From Actinomycetota bacterium (GTDB lineage Bacteria > Actinomycetota > Actinomycetes > Actinomycetales > Microbacteriaceae), in contig CANFSP010000001.1 in NCBI GenBank assembly GCA_947449765.1, positions 62,001 through 126,000 of the forward strand: a stretch of DNA of 64,000 bases, read 5' to 3'. The notes under the pieces were generated by a model. That model did not search any database, was not told the DNA's origin, and saw only the letters and a program-made list of their open reading frames with translations. Every line of letters begins with the position of its first letter. Within the stretch, counting starts at the first letter, position 1. Below, piece after piece: positions 45,002-54,906 of this stretch. The position numbers were made by a program, and so were the translations under genes.

Positions 45002-46596
45002 AGCGGGATGTTGCCGTGCTTCTTGGGTGGAAGGCTGGCGCGCTTGCCACGTAGGGCACGCATCGCCTTGATAATCGCCACTCGGGTGGCTGCCGGTTCG
45101 ATCACGCTGTCGAGTTCGCCGCGTTCAGCCGCAAGGAAGGGGCTGGCCACGTTGTAGGTGTACTCGTTGGCGAGACGCGTACGAACCGCCGCGACATCTT
45201 CACCGGCGGCTTCGGCAGCTTTGATCTTGTCGCGATACAAAATGTTGACCGCACCCTGGCCACCCATGACCGCAATTTCGGCGGTCGGCCACGCCAAGTT
45301 GATGTCGGCGCCCATCTGCTTGGATCCCATCACGATGTACGCGCCACCGTATGCCTTGCGGGTGATGACCGTGACGAGCGGAACGGTTGCTTCGGCGTAG
45401 GCGTAGAGAAGTTTTGCTCCGCGTCGAATGACGCCCGTCCACTCTTGGTCAGTACCCGGAAGGTATCCGGGGACATCGACCAAGGTGAGAATCGGAATCG
45501 AGAACGCATCGCAGAAGCGCACGAAGCGGCTGGCTTTCTCGCCGGCTTCGATGTTGAGTGTGCCGGCCATTTGGCTGGGCTGATTGGCAATGATTCCTAC
45601 CGAACGACCCTCAACGCGTGCGAAGCCGATGAGAATGTTCGGCGCAAAGAGTGGCTGAACCTCGAGAAAATCACCGTGATCGACGAGATGCTTGATGATT
45701 TCGTGCATGTCGTAGGGCTGGTTGGGGGAGTCCGGGATGATGGTGTTCAGGCGCTTGTCGGCATCCGTGATTTCGAGTTCAACATCGCTGTCGTAAATCG
45801 GGTGCTCCGACATGTTGTTGTCCGGCAGGTACGAAATGAGCGCACGGGCATAGTCGAGGGCGTCGTGTTCATCGGCTGCGAGGTAGTGCGAGACGCCAGA
45901 CACGGTGTTGTGGGTCAGGGCGCCACCGAGTTCTTCAAAGCTCACCTCTTCACCGGTGACCGTCTTAATCACGTCGGGTCCGGTGACGAACATGTGACTC
46001 GTCTTGTCCACCATGATGACGAAGTCGGTCAGAGCCGGGGAATAGACCGCTCCTCCGGCCGCGGGACCCATGATGATGGAAATCTGAGGGATGACTCCCG
46101 ATGCGGCCGTGTTTCGGCGGAAAATCTCACCGTACTTTCCGAGGGCCACGACACCTTCTTGAATGCGGGCACCGCCGGAATCAAGAATTCCCAGAATGGG
46201 CACACCGGTTCGCAGGGCAAGGTCCATCACCTTGATGATTTTTTCACCGGCAACCTCACCCAGTGAGCCGCCAAAAATGGTGAAGTCCTGCGAATAAACC
46301 GCGACCTGGCGCCCGTGAATCGTGCCGGTACCGGTGACGACGGCGTCGCCGTAGGGACGCTTGGCATCCATACCGAAAGCACTCGTGCGGTGACGAACGA
46401 ACTCGTCGAGCTCAACGAACGATCCGGGATCGAGCAACTCGTCGATGCGCTCACGAGCCGTCAGTTTGCCCTTGGCATGCTGCTTTTCGATGGCGGCTTC
46501 ACCACTTGCGGTTACGGCCTCGTGGTAGCGCTGCTTGAGGTCTGCAATTTTGCCAACCGTGGTGAACGGATCGATTGATTGAGCTTTGTCAGTCAC
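44998..46596 (-). CDS. accD: Acyl-CoA carboxylase beta subunit (carboxyltransferase)
   Basis: A 532-residue PccB-type carboxyltransferase that moves the carboxyl group from biotin to acetyl- or propionyl-CoA. The two crotonase-fold halves contain [16 protein letters not shown] and [18 protein letters not shown], which form the oxyanion holes. The start is GTG 46596. It is coupled to accE and divergent from birA, with accA3 8 kb away. Chain length and motifs resemble mycobacterial AccD5, which prefers propionyl-CoA, but specificity is set by a single residue that I did not assign. Confidence 0.93.
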   Translation of the reverse strand: MTDKAQSIDPFTTVGKIADLKQRYHEAVTASGEAAIEKQHAKGKLTARERIDELLDPGSFVELDEFVRHRTSAFGMDAKRPYGDAVVTGTGTIHGRQVAVYSQDFTIFGGSLGEVAGEKIIKVMDLALRTGVPILGILDSGGARIQEGVVALGKYGEIFRRNTAASGVIPQISIIMGPAAGGAVYSPALTDFVIMVDKTSHMFVTGPDVIKTVTGEEVSFEELGGALTHNTVSGVSHYLAADEHDALDYARALISYLPDNNMSEHPIYDSDVELEITDADKRLNTIIPDSPNQPYDMHEIIKHLVDHGDFLEVQPLFAPNILIGFARVEGRSVGIIANQPSQMAGTLNIEAGEKASRFVRFCDAFSIPILTLVDVPGYLPGTDQEWTGVIRRGAKLLYAYAEATVPLVTVITRKAYGGAYIVMGSKQMGADINLAWPTAEIAVMGGQGAVNILYRDKIKAAEAAGEDVAAVRTRLANEYTYNVASPFLAAERGELDSVIEPAATRVAIIKAMRALRGKRASLPPKKHGNIPL

Positions 46597-46637
46597 CCCA
46601 ACACTCTACCGAAGCCAGTCCGCGCGACAATGTTTCT

Positions 46638-47444
46638 ATGGAACTCGCGCGCACCCGGCAGATCACCCCCATTGTGCACTGGCTTGATGAGATCGGTTCC
46701 ACAAATGCGGAGATGACACGCAGGCTCGCCATCGAACCCGCCGACGCGTGGCCACATTTGTCGGTGTTGGCAACGGATACCCAAACCGCGGGCCGCGGCC
46801 GATTGGGCCGCGTCTGGACGGCACCGGCCGGAGCGTGCCTCGCCGCATCCGTTCTCGTGCGACCCGGCCGGGGTCGCGTATTCGAACCGGCAGGTTACGG
46901 GTGGATTCCCCTCCTTGCCGGTGCCGCCATGTCGCGGGCCCTCACGGCACTGCTGCCGGACGGTCATCCCGCCCAACTTAAATGGCCGAACGATGTGCTC
47001 ATCGGGGACTCCAAAGTGTGCGGGATTTTGACCGAGCTTCAACCCGATGGTGCGGTAATCATCGGTTCGGGGGTCAATCTCACGCTTGAGACGGATGAGT
47101 TGCCGACACCAACAGCCACGTCGCTGAGAATCGCCGGCGCGAGCGCCACGGACGTGGACACCGTGTTGGCTCAGTATCTGGGTGAACTTGTCCCCGTGCT
47201 CGATCGACTCAGCGCAGCGGGGGGCAACGCGCTCGCCGCGGGTCTCGTCGCCGACATCGAGGCGGCATGCCACACCATTGGGCAGAGTGTGCGCGTGGAG
47301 CTACCCACCGGAGCCACCCAGATTGGCCTCGCGCGCGGACTCGACCCGCTAGGCCGACTTATCGTAGACACCGGTGAAAGCGACATGCTGGTCGTGGCTG
47401 CCGGAGATGTGACCCACCTCAGGGTAGTAAAGAGTGGTGACTGA
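46638..47444 (+). CDS. birA: Biotin-acetyl-CoA-carboxylase ligase, monofunctional
   Basis: A 268-residue biotin protein ligase without the N-terminal repressor domain of E. coli BirA. The biotinyl-AMP loop is GRGRLGRVW near 58-66, and KWPNDVLIGDSKVCGIL holds the ATP and lysine site. It attaches biotin to Lys553 of AccA3. The start ATG 46638 gives the normal N-terminus. It is divergent from accD and overlaps the PH-domain gene by 11 bases. Confidence 0.93.
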   Translation: MELARTRQITPIVHWLDEIGSTNAEMTRRLAIEPADAWPHLSVLATDTQTAGRGRLGRVWTAPAGACLAASVLVRPGRGRVFEPAGYGWIPLLAGAAMSRALTALLPDGHPAQLKWPNDVLIGDSKVCGILTELQPDGAVIIGSGVNLTLETDELPTPTATSLRIAGASATDVDTVLAQYLGELVPVLDRLSAAGGNALAAGLVADIEAACHTIGQSVRVELPTGATQIGLARGLDPLGRLIVDTGESDMLVVAAGDVTHLRVVKSGD

Positions 47445-47904
47445 CCGCGTTGTAGCCCGCTTTCGCCCCCACGGTGGCCGACTCTTCTTTCCCGGAGCCG
47501 CCCTCGTACTGCTCACCGGGCTGTGGGGTTTCTCGTCGAGCCTCGTGACCGAGGCGTGGTTGGGGGTCACCGTCGCTGTGGTCTACACGCTTGCCGTGAT
47601 CGCCCTCGTCATTTATCCGTGGATGCTGTGGCTCGCCTCGCGCGTCGTCATCACCGCCAAGCGTGTCGTGGTAACGCGGGGCATTTTTCGTCGGGAACGG
47701 CGTGAGGTTCTCCTCTCGCGGGTGACCGAGGTGGTTCTGCGTCGATCCGCTGGGCAACTGATCGTGGGCGCGGGCGACATTGAACTTCGGGTGGGTGACG
47801 GTGAGCCGGCTGAGCTGCGCGGAATCGCGCATCCCATCTTGGTTCAAGAGGTCATCACGGATCTTGCACACGCTGCCGAACGCACGCCGCGATCGAGCGA
47901 CTAG
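47434..47904 (+). CDS. PH-domain (bPH)-containing membrane protein
   Basis: A 156-residue protein with two hydrophobic helices (about 18-38 and 42-70) followed by a bacterial PH-like domain. The latter begins RVVITAKRVVVTRGIFRRER and continues through VLRRSAGQLIVGAGDIELR. Proteins of this type (Rv3278c homologue) always follow birA in related genomes, but no function is known. Start codon GTG 47434 or the next GTG 47437 are equally possible. The stop overlaps the convergent ppm gene by 4 bases. Confidence 0.82.
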   Translation: MVTDRVVARFRPHGGRLFFPGAALVLLTGLWGFSSSLVTEAWLGVTVAVVYTLAVIALVIYPWMLWLASRVVITAKRVVVTRGIFRRERREVLLSRVTEVVLRRSAGQLIVGAGDIELRVGDGEPAELRGIAHPILVQEVITDLAHAAERTPRSSD

Positions 47905-48653
47905 CCGCGCCGAAACAGTCGCTTCAGCCCCCACACGCTGACCTTGGTCATCGCCTCGAGCACAATCGATCCGGTCATTTTGGATTCGCCATGCACCCGC
48001 TCTCGAAACACGATGGGAATTTCGGTCTCCTGAAAACCGGCGTCGCGCACCCGTCGCGTCATGTCGATCTGAAAGCAGTAGCCGTGCGATTCAACGTTCT
48101 CGAGGTGGATGCTCCGCAGCACATCCGCGCGAAACGCCCGAAATCCGGCCGTCGCGTCGTTCACGGTGAGGCCCAACATGAGTCGTGCGTAGACATTGCC
48201 ACCACGGCTGAGGATTTCGCGGTGCCGCGGCCAATTCACGACAGAGCCACCGCGCACCCATCGCGAGCCAATCGCCAGACCGAACGGTGACTGGGGTGCG
48301 CCCACCGCCGCGATCAGTGCGGGCAGGGCATCGGCGGGGTGCGAGCCGTCGGCATCCATCTCCACGATGACTCCGTAGTCCCGTTGAAGGGCCCACTCAA
48401 AAGCGGCCAAGTACGCATCGCCGAGACCGCTTTTTGCGGTGCGATGCAACACGTGTACTCGCGAGTCGAGGGTGGCGAGCTCGTCGGCGAGGGCTCCGGT
48501 GCCGTCAGGGCTAGCGTCATCGACAATCAGCAGGTGCGCTTCGGGCACCGCGGCCGTAATGGCGCTCACAATGAGCGGAATATTCTCACGCTCGTTGTAG
48601 GTGGGCACGATAATGAGCGCGCCGGTTCCATGTTGCAGGCTCGACCTAGTCAC
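47901..48653 (-). CDS. Polyprenol monophosphomannose synthase (GT2, DPM1-like)
   Basis: A 250-residue GT2 glycosyltransferase that transfers mannose from GDP-mannose to polyprenyl phosphate. The start VPTYNERENIPLIV, the metal motif MDADGSHP, and GSRWVRGGSVVNWPRHRE (broken by the acceptor loop) are characteristic. There is no fused acyltransferase or membrane domain, unlike mycobacterial Ppm1. GTG 48653 is favoured by GGAGAGG 9 bases upstream; an in-frame GTG at 48677 would overlap gtrA more. It is coupled to the GtrA flippase-like gene. Confidence 0.88.
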   Translation of the reverse strand: MTRSSLQHGTGALIIVPTYNERENIPLIVSAITAAVPEAHLLIVDDASPDGTGALADELATLDSRVHVLHRTAKSGLGDAYLAAFEWALQRDYGVIVEMDADGSHPADALPALIAAVGAPQSPFGLAIGSRWVRGGSVVNWPRHREILSRGGNVYARLMLGLTVNDATAGFRAFRADVLRSIHLENVESHGYCFQIDMTRRVRDAGFQETEIPIVFRERVHGESKMTGSIVLEAMTKVSVWGLKRLFRRG

Positions 48654-49137
48654 GGAGAGCAGCCTCTCCGACTTCACCTGGTCGCGGCCGCCAGACCCAG
48701 TATCGATAGAGCACGAATCTCACGAGGGTGCCCAGCCCGAGGCCAATAACGTTGCCCGCGATGTTGTCCGAGACGAGGTCGGTAAGCCCGAGAACGTGGT
48801 GTGAGATCCACAGGCAGGCTAGGGCGACGCCCATCCCGACCAGCGACGCGCTCACGAATTCGACGAACTCGCGTGCGATGTGCTTGTGACGGTCTTTGCG
48901 GAATGTCCAGTAGCGGTTGCCGAGCCAGTTGAAGATGATAGCGGCGGAGGTGCTGATGACTTTTGCGCCGAGCGCTTGGTTTATCCACCAGTGGGTGTCA
49001 AGCAGGTCGAGGCGCAACAGATTGAAAATGCCGACATCCACGGCAACACCAAAAAGGCCGACGACCCCAAATTTCACGACGTAGCTCAGCAGGTTGCGCC
49101 AGAGCCGCACAGGCACGGGAACTGCTGTTGTGGTCAT
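48646..49137 (-). CDS. GtrA-family membrane protein
   Basis: A 163-residue protein with four hydrophobic helices (about 15-40, 45-68, 95-115, 125-145). GtrA proteins are thought to flip polyprenyl-linked sugars. The features KFGVVGLFGVAVDVGIFNLL and FNWLGNRYWTFRKDRHKH (split by the loop) are family hallmarks. It precedes the polyprenol-phosphomannose synthase with an overlap of 8 bases, and the pair suggests synthesis and flipping of polyprenyl-mannose. It is divergent from purK. Confidence 0.88.
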   Translation of the reverse strand: MTTTAVPVPVRLWRNLLSYVVKFGVVGLFGVAVDVGIFNLLRLDLLDTHWWINQALGAKVISTSAAIIFNWLGNRYWTFRKDRHKHIAREFVEFVSASLVGMGVALACLWISHHVLGLTDLVSDNIAGNVIGLGLGTLVRFVLYRYWVWRPRPGEVGEAALRD

Positions 49138-49242
49138 GATGGGCCTTGCTGATCGGGGCGTGTGGTGGGTTCGGGGTGATGCGTGGGCGAGAATAGTTGG
49201 GGTGGCATTTCGACGCTGCTCTACCGAGTGAAAGGCACTTCG

Positions 49243-50370
49243 ATGACCAGAGTAGTTGGCGTTATCGGGGGTGGGCAGTTGGCCCGCATGATGACTCCTC
49301 CTGCACTAAATCTAGGTCTTGAAATTTATGTGCTTGCTCAAAACAGCTATGAATCTGCCAAGATTGCGATTTCCGAACTGGGCAGTCACACCGATCCTGA
49401 CGCCGTGCTTGCGTTCGCTCGCGAGTGTGACGTTGTCACGTTCGATCACGAGCACGTGCCACAAGAGGTTCTCGCCGTGTTGACCGATGCTGGGGTCAAC
49501 GTGCAGCCGCATCCTCAGGCTCTGCTTTTTGCGCAGGACAAACTCGCCATGCGCACCCGACTCGCTGAACTTGGCGTACCGGTGCCCGGGTGGGCTCGCG
49601 TGCAGAGCCCTGCCGAACTTGATGCGTTCATCGCTGAGTACGGGTCTCGTGCGGTCGTCAAAACCGCCCGTGGCGGATACGACGGCAAAGGTGTCCGGGT
49701 GGTTTCGTCAGCCGCGGAGGTCAGCGAGTGGTTCGCCGACCTGACCGGCGATGACGCGCTCCTTGCCGAAGAATTTGTCACGTTCCGTCGTGAACTCGCT
49801 CAACAAATCGCGCGCACGCCCAGTGGCGAGACGCGCGTGTGGCCAGTCGTCGAGACGGTTCAAGAAAACGGTGTGTGCAGCGAGGTCATTTCGCCGGCCC
49901 CGAACGCGGCGGGACGAATCGAAACCGTTGCCGCCGACATTGCGCTGACGATTGCCCAGGGCCTCGACGTCACGGGCGTGCTTGCGGTCGAACTCTTCGA
50001 AACGGAGGATGATCGGGTTCTCGTAAACGAACTCGCCATGCGTCCACACAACAGTGGGCACTGGAGCATCGATGGTGCGCTCACGAGTCAATTCGAACAG
50101 CATCTGCGCGCCGTGCTCGATTTGCCGCTCGGTCTCACCACGCCACTGGCGCCATGGACCGTGATGGTGAACATACTCGGCGGTCCACTCAGTGGAGACC
50201 TCGATGGCGCTCTCGCGCGCGCGATGCGCGAATATCCCGAGGCAAAGTTTCACCTGTATGGCAAAGAACCTCGCCCCGGTCGCAAGATTGGTCACGTCAA
50301 CGTCGTAGGGGATGACCTCGCGGCAACCGTCGCGGTGGCGCGTGGCGCGGCGGGATTCTTTCAGGACTGA
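49243..50370 (+). CDS. purK: 5-(carboxyamino)imidazole ribonucleotide synthase
   Basis: A 375-residue ATP-grasp enzyme that carboxylates aminoimidazole ribonucleotide in purine synthesis. VIGGGQLARMM at the start, KTARGGYDGKGVRVV (ATP loop) and NELAMRPHNSGHWSIDGA (substrate site) are intact. ATG 49243 has AAAGG 6 bases upstream. It is 16 bases before purE, with which it acts in sequence, and divergent from gtrA. Confidence 0.95.
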   Translation: MTRVVGVIGGGQLARMMTPPALNLGLEIYVLAQNSYESAKIAISELGSHTDPDAVLAFARECDVVTFDHEHVPQEVLAVLTDAGVNVQPHPQALLFAQDKLAMRTRLAELGVPVPGWARVQSPAELDAFIAEYGSRAVVKTARGGYDGKGVRVVSSAAEVSEWFADLTGDDALLAEEFVTFRRELAQQIARTPSGETRVWPVVETVQENGVCSEVISPAPNAAGRIETVAADIALTIAQGLDVTGVLAVELFETEDDRVLVNELAMRPHNSGHWSIDGALTSQFEQHLRAVLDLPLGLTTPLAPWTVMVNILGGPLSGDLDGALARAMREYPEAKFHLYGKEPRPGRKIGHVNVVGDDLAATVAVARGAAGFFQD

Positions 50371-50386
50371 GATTTAGCATGGGGGA

Positions 50387-50887
50387 ATGCCTCACAACTC
50401 TCCCGTCGTTGCTGTCGTCATGGGGTCGGATTCCGACTGGACAGTGATGAGTGCCGCCGTGGATGTTCTCAAGCGTTTTGACATTCCTCATGAGGTTGAA
50501 GTTCTCTCGGCGCATCGCACGCCCGAAAAAATGCTTGCCTTCGGCAAGAGCGCGGTTGAGCGGGGGCTGAAAGTCATCATTGCCGGTGCCGGTGGCGCAG
50601 CTCACCTTCCGGGCATGCTCGCAAGTGTGACGCCCTTGCCGGTGGTTGGGGTTCCCGTACCGCTGGCCACACTCGATGGTCTTGATTCGCTCCTCTCCAT
50701 CGTGCAGATGCCAGCCGGTGTTCCCGTGGCGACGGTCTCGATCGGCGGAGCATTCAATGCGGGGCTCATTGCGGTCAAGATTCTTGCGACATCTGATTCG
50801 ACATTGCTGTCGGCTCTCACCGAGTACATGAGCTCACTGGAGTCCGCTGTTGAGGAGAAGAACGCGGCTCTGAAATCCTCCCTATGA
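50387..50887 (+). CDS. purE: 5-(carboxyamino)imidazole ribonucleotide mutase
   Basis: A 166-residue class I PurE that converts N5-CAIR to CAIR. The motifs [18 protein letters not shown] and [11 protein letters not shown] are diagnostic. GGGGGA precedes the start directly. It follows purK and overlaps the LCP start by 4 bases. No unusual feature. Confidence 0.96.
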   Translation: MPHNSPVVAVVMGSDSDWTVMSAAVDVLKRFDIPHEVEVLSAHRTPEKMLAFGKSAVERGLKVIIAGAGGAAHLPGMLASVTPLPVVGVPVPLATLDGLDSLLSIVQMPAGVPVATVSIGGAFNAGLIAVKILATSDSTLLSALTEYMSSLESAVEEKNAALKSSL

Positions 50888-52290
50888 GTGAAGCGAGTAA
50901 CCCGATTCGGTTTCCCAACACGGGTAACCGACGGATCATGACCAACCGCGGGTGGTGGCTTCTCGTTGCCAATGTGCTCGTGCCCGGGTCTGCGCAACTC
51001 CTCGCCGGGAATCGTCGCCTCGGTCGGATCGGAATAACGGCAACCGCAATCGCCTGGTTCGTCGTCATTCTGGGTCTCATTCTCAATGCCGCCTGGCCGG
51101 TTGCCGCCTTCACGATCGCGACGACGCCGTTTGTGATGTTCCTCGCTCAGGTCGGTTTGATTTGTTATGCGATTCTGTGGGTGGTTCTCACCTTCGACAC
51201 GCTCCGTCTCATTCGCCTAGTCAAGACGGGTCCCCGAGCCCGATTCTGGCTTCCCGGTGTTGCTCTCGTGCTCGTGGCGGTCTTCTCGGGTACCAGCGTG
51301 TGGGCGTCGAGCTTGGTAGGTGGCGCGCAGGGTCTACTCACCAAAGTGGGCGTGGCAGCACCCGCCGTAGAGCCGGTAGATGGCCGATACAACTTTGTCG
51401 TGATGGGGACCGATTCCGACACCCAGCGTGATTCCACGAATGAAGGTCAGCGCCCAGACAGTCTTCAGGTGATCAGCGTGGATGCGAGCACCGGCGCTGC
51501 CGTATCCCTCGGATTCCCGCGTGATTTGCACAACATCGTTTTTCCGGCGAGTTCCCCACTGGCTGCGGCTTATCCCAACGGCTACACCGAGTCGGATGCC
51601 GATTACTGCACTGAGTGGGCATGTCTGAACACGATTTTCGTGGATGCCGAAGAAAAGCACGCTGACCTTTACCCGCAGGCGAAGAAGTTGGGTGTCTCGC
51701 CGGGCGTGCTGGCCATGATGGATGCAGCCGAAGGTATCACCGGACTGAAAATGCAGTTCTATGTCGTGGTCAACATGGATGGCGTTGTCAGCCTGATTGA
51801 TGCCGTTGGTGGCGTCACGATCAACGTCGATGAGCGCGTCGCACTGGCGAACTACGGAACCCCCGAAGATGAGGTGCCTGCATGGATTGAGTCGGGCGTG
51901 CAGCACCTCGATGGTTGGCATGCTCTGATGTATGCGCGCTCACGATGGGCGCCAACGGGTGACTACGACCGGATGGGCCGCCAACAAAAGCTTCTCGCTG
52001 CGCTGCAACAACAGATGAACCCGGTCAACGTGTTGAGTAAGTTCCAGCAGATTTCGGCCGCGGGTGGCCACATGGTGAGTACGAACATCCCGCAGCCCAT
52101 GTTTGGCACTCTCGTAGATCTCGCCCTGAAATCACGCAAGGCGGGCTTTACCGGTGTCGCGTTCACGCCGTTCAGTTCGGGTTCGGCGCAAATTGATCCA
52201 CACGATCCGGACTACACCCGCATTCAGGCGTACATTCACGAGCTCGTCTATCCGCCAGTGGCGAGCGAGTCTCCCACTCCGACGCCCTAG
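50884..52290 (+). CDS. LytR-CpsA-Psr (LCP) family cell-wall ligase
   Basis: A 468-residue protein with four hydrophobic helices near the N-terminus (about 23-41, 49-71, 74-104, 122-143), then an extracellular LCP domain (about 165-455). The lipid-phosphate arginines and metal aspartates appear in [19 protein letters not shown] and [22 protein letters not shown] enzymes attach polyprenyl-linked glycans or teichoic acids to peptidoglycan. The multi-helix N-terminus is an addition to the usual single helix. It probably anchors the mannose-containing polymer built by neighbouring enzymes. Confidence 0.9.
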   Translation: MSEASNPIRFPNTGNRRIMTNRGWWLLVANVLVPGSAQLLAGNRRLGRIGITATAIAWFVVILGLILNAAWPVAAFTIATTPFVMFLAQVGLICYAILWVVLTFDTLRLIRLVKTGPRARFWLPGVALVLVAVFSGTSVWASSLVGGAQGLLTKVGVAAPAVEPVDGRYNFVVMGTDSDTQRDSTNEGQRPDSLQVISVDASTGAAVSLGFPRDLHNIVFPASSPLAAAYPNGYTESDADYCTEWACLNTIFVDAEEKHADLYPQAKKLGVSPGVLAMMDAAEGITGLKMQFYVVVNMDGVVSLIDAVGGVTINVDERVALANYGTPEDEVPAWIESGVQHLDGWHALMYARSRWAPTGDYDRMGRQQKLLAALQQQMNPVNVLSKFQQISAAGGHMVSTNIPQPMFGTLVDLALKSRKAGFTGVAFTPFSSGSAQIDPHDPDYTRIQAYIHELVYPPVASESPTPTP

Positions 52291-53619
52291 TTACGCCTTC
52301 GCGTCGACGGTGAGCAGCCTCGGGTGCTCGTTGAGTGTGTCGGGAAGCTTCGTCGCGACCGCACAAATGACGAGAAGTGCCCACCCACCCTCAATCAACA
52401 GGCGGGACTCGGCCAAGCTCTGTGCGATGAGGCACGCCAAAATAAACAGCGGCAGCATGTGGAGCGCCACGAACGGACGGTCGGTGCGTGCATCCCATCG
52501 CGGACGATCGACCGCTCGAAACCACGCGCGCCAGACGGCGGTGATGACGAAGACAGTGAACATGATGAGCCCGATCCATCCAAGCTGCATGCCGACGTCA
52601 AGCCAGGCATTGTGCGCTTGGAGGTACATCACGCCGTGTACGACGATGAGGTCCTGGAACGGATATACCCAAGGTGCCCAGTAGCTAATCCATCCCCAAC
52701 CGAGCACTGGATGTTGTTGCCACAGCGCAATCGTCGCATTCCAAATGTCAAAGCGTCCGGTGAAGTCGGGACTGCGCCCGATCGTTTGGGCAATGAGTGG
52801 TCCAAACAAAACGCCGACCAGCGCGACAACCACGAAAAATGTGAGTGCTGTCCAGTAGACGAGCCGGTGTCGTCCGTCGCCACGCTTACGCGCCCAGAGA
52901 GCAAGAAGGCAGCAGATGAGCACGAGACCCATCGCGACAAAGACTGTGGCCGATTGGGTGAGAACGGTCGTGAGTACCGCGAGCACGAGCCAGAATGTTC
53001 CCCACAGCCGCGACACCACGCGATCGGCGAGTTGCACGCTGATCACCACGATGGCGAGAAGCGCGACGAATCCGAGCAGGTTGCGGTTTCCCAGGATGCC
53101 CTGGATGGGGGCGCCCTCGAAAATCTTGCCGGCACACCACCACGATTCGACCGGCTCGTGTGCGTAGTCAGGGGTGCGAAAATTGGCGGCAATCGGGTGG
53201 CCAATGACGAGAGCAACATACAGTTCAAAGAACAGCGACAGCCCGATGATTAGGCGAAGGGCGATGCTAAATGCGCGAACAAAAGTGGACCAGGGCATGA
53301 GGTAGGCAAGCCCAAAACCTGCAATCGTGGTGGCAAACAAAATCACCAGGGCGAGTGCCGTTGTGCCCTGGTACTGCGACCAGATAAGGGACAAGACGGC
53401 CCAGCCGAAAAACACGACGAGGGTCAGGGGGAATCCCCGGTGCCTGAAACTGTTCCGATGGACGATGAGCAGCACGGCATAGGTCACGAAGATCGCCACG
53501 GCAATAACGCCGAACCACGTCCAGTCGGTCAGGTTCCGCCAGAACTGCCCGGCGAGAAGGGTGAACAGAGTCACGACGGCCAGAGCGAACTCGCCGACCC
53601 CGATTCTGCGAAGCTGCAT
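52291..53619 (-). CDS. O-antigen ligase / Wzy-type polymerase-like membrane protein
   Basis: A 442-residue protein with about twelve hydrophobic helices and a large periplasmic-like loop near 155-200. The Wzy_C signature is GILGNRNLLGF and the segment GRFDIWNATIALWQQHPVLGWGW with HNAWLDVGMQLGWIG (cut for length) is typical. It would transfer or polymerise polyprenyl-linked glycan. ATG 53619, 10 bases after the acyl-CoA dehydrogenase stop, is chosen; TTG 53667 is a possible alternative. Convergent with the LCP gene with no gap. Confidence 0.8.
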   Translation of the reverse strand: MQLRRIGVGEFALAVVTLFTLLAGQFWRNLTDWTWFGVIAVAIFVTYAVLLIVHRNSFRHRGFPLTLVVFFGWAVLSLIWSQYQGTTALALVILFATTIAGFGLAYLMPWSTFVRAFSIALRLIIGLSLFFELYVALVIGHPIAANFRTPDYAHEPVESWWCAGKIFEGAPIQGILGNRNLLGFVALLAIVVISVQLADRVVSRLWGTFWLVLAVLTTVLTQSATVFVAMGLVLICCLLALWARKRGDGRHRLVYWTALTFFVVVALVGVLFGPLIAQTIGRSPDFTGRFDIWNATIALWQQHPVLGWGWISYWAPWVYPFQDLIVVHGVMYLQAHNAWLDVGMQLGWIGLIMFTVFVITAVWRAWFRAVDRPRWDARTDRPFVALHMLPLFILACLIAQSLAESRLLIEGGWALLVICAVATKLPDTLNEHPRLLTVDAKA

Positions 53620-53629
53620 ACCTCTCAGG

Positions 53630-54808
53630 CTAGACGAAAGCAGCGTGTCCGGTGATGGCTCGACCAATGATGAGGGTGTTCATCTCACGGGTGCCCTCGT
53701 AGCTGTAGAGCGCCTCAGCGTCCGCAAAGAAGCGCGCAACGTCGTAATCGGTCACGATTCCGTTACCGCCAAGAATCTCACGACACATGGCTACGGTCTC
53801 GCGCATCAGGGTGGTGGCACTGAGTTTGGCCAGGGATGCGTGTTCGTCGCGCTGCGTGCCTGCGTCATACATGATGGATGCTTCGCGCACGAGTGCGAGC
53901 GATGCCGTGATGTTTGACAAGCTCTTCACCAGCAAGTCTTGGATGAGTTGGTGCGCAGCAATCGGCTTGCCGAACTGCTCGCGCTCTTTGGCGTAGGCAA
54001 GAGCGGCCTCATACGCGCCCATGGCCACACCAACCGATTCCCAGGCGACCTCACCACGAGTGTGGCGAAGCACTTTCGCCGTGTCGGCGAACGAGTTGGC
54101 CCCGGTCAGGTGATTGCGTGCGGGAACTTCGACATCTTTCATGGTGATGTGACCGTTCTGCACGATGCGCAAGGACATCTTGTTCTCAATTTTCACGGCG
54201 GTGAAACCGGGTGTTTCGGTCGGCACGATGAAGCCTTTGACCTGGCCATCGGCGACATCCTTTGCCCAGACGATGCAGATGTCACCCCACGTGGAGTTGC
54301 CGATCCAGCGTTTTTCGCCGTTGAGTACCCAGACATCGCCACGACGCTCGGCGGTGGTGCGCAGTCCTCGGGCGGAATCGGAACCCGAGAGTGGCTCAGT
54401 GAGCCCAAACGAACCGATGATTTCGCCCCTGCCCATTCCAGGAAGCCACTCGGCGCGTTGCTCCGGTGAGCCACAGATTTCGATGGAGCCCATGGCGAGA
54501 CCGTTTTGCACTCCCACAAACGTCGCCACGCTGGCATCGATGCGTCCCAGTTCGAGGCAGACCCAGCCGCGGAATACCGCTGACGTCGGAAACGCAGCCG
54601 TTTCGTGTGCCGCCATACCGAGTACCCCGCTCGCAGCGAGTCCGGCAACGACGCTTCGGGGGAATTCGGCCCGCTCCCAGTGGTCAGCGAGTATTGGCTT
54701 GACCTCGGTTTCGAGATAGGTGCGCAGGGCGAGGAGGAACTCCTGCTCTTGCTGGGACAGCTGTGATTCGAGCTGGTAAAAATCTCCGACCAGTGGGGTG
54801 AACGTCAT
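53630..54808 (-). CDS. Acyl-CoA dehydrogenase, glutaryl-CoA-dehydrogenase-like
   Basis: A 392-residue flavoprotein of the ACAD family. The FAD and substrate segments FGLTEPLSGSDSA, NGEKRWIGNSTWGD and FGKPIAAHQLIQ are intact, and the catalytic Glu371 is in YSYEGTREMN. Compared with short-chain enzymes the GTRE after the Glu resembles glutaryl-CoA dehydrogenase. In mycobacteria the gene beside purE is annotated fadE25. It oxidises an acyl-CoA to the enoyl-CoA with electrons going to ETF. It is upstream of the O-antigen-ligase gene on the same strand. Confidence 0.9.
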   Translation of the reverse strand: MTFTPLVGDFYQLESQLSQQEQEFLLALRTYLETEVKPILADHWERAEFPRSVVAGLAASGVLGMAAHETAAFPTSAVFRGWVCLELGRIDASVATFVGVQNGLAMGSIEICGSPEQRAEWLPGMGRGEIIGSFGLTEPLSGSDSARGLRTTAERRGDVWVLNGEKRWIGNSTWGDICIVWAKDVADGQVKGFIVPTETPGFTAVKIENKMSLRIVQNGHITMKDVEVPARNHLTGANSFADTAKVLRHTRGEVAWESVGVAMGAYEAALAYAKEREQFGKPIAAHQLIQDLLVKSLSNITASLALVREASIMYDAGTQRDEHASLAKLSATTLMRETVAMCREILGGNGIVTDYDVARFFADAEALYSYEGTREMNTLIIGRAITGHAAFV

Positions 54809-54894
54809 GAGTGTGCTCCTTTGCCGAAACCTCGCGTGTCCCGCAATCTCGTGGACACCTCCATCAAATCACAGAGCTACCGCGCCATAACTTG

Positions 54895-54906
54895 TAGCGT
54901 GAAGTG
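54895..54906 (+). promoter_or_regulatory. Candidate leaderless promoter of manA
   Basis: TAGCGT at 54895-54900 fits TANNNT and is followed by 6 bases and ATG 54907. No ribosome-binding site precedes the start. Confidence 0.4.
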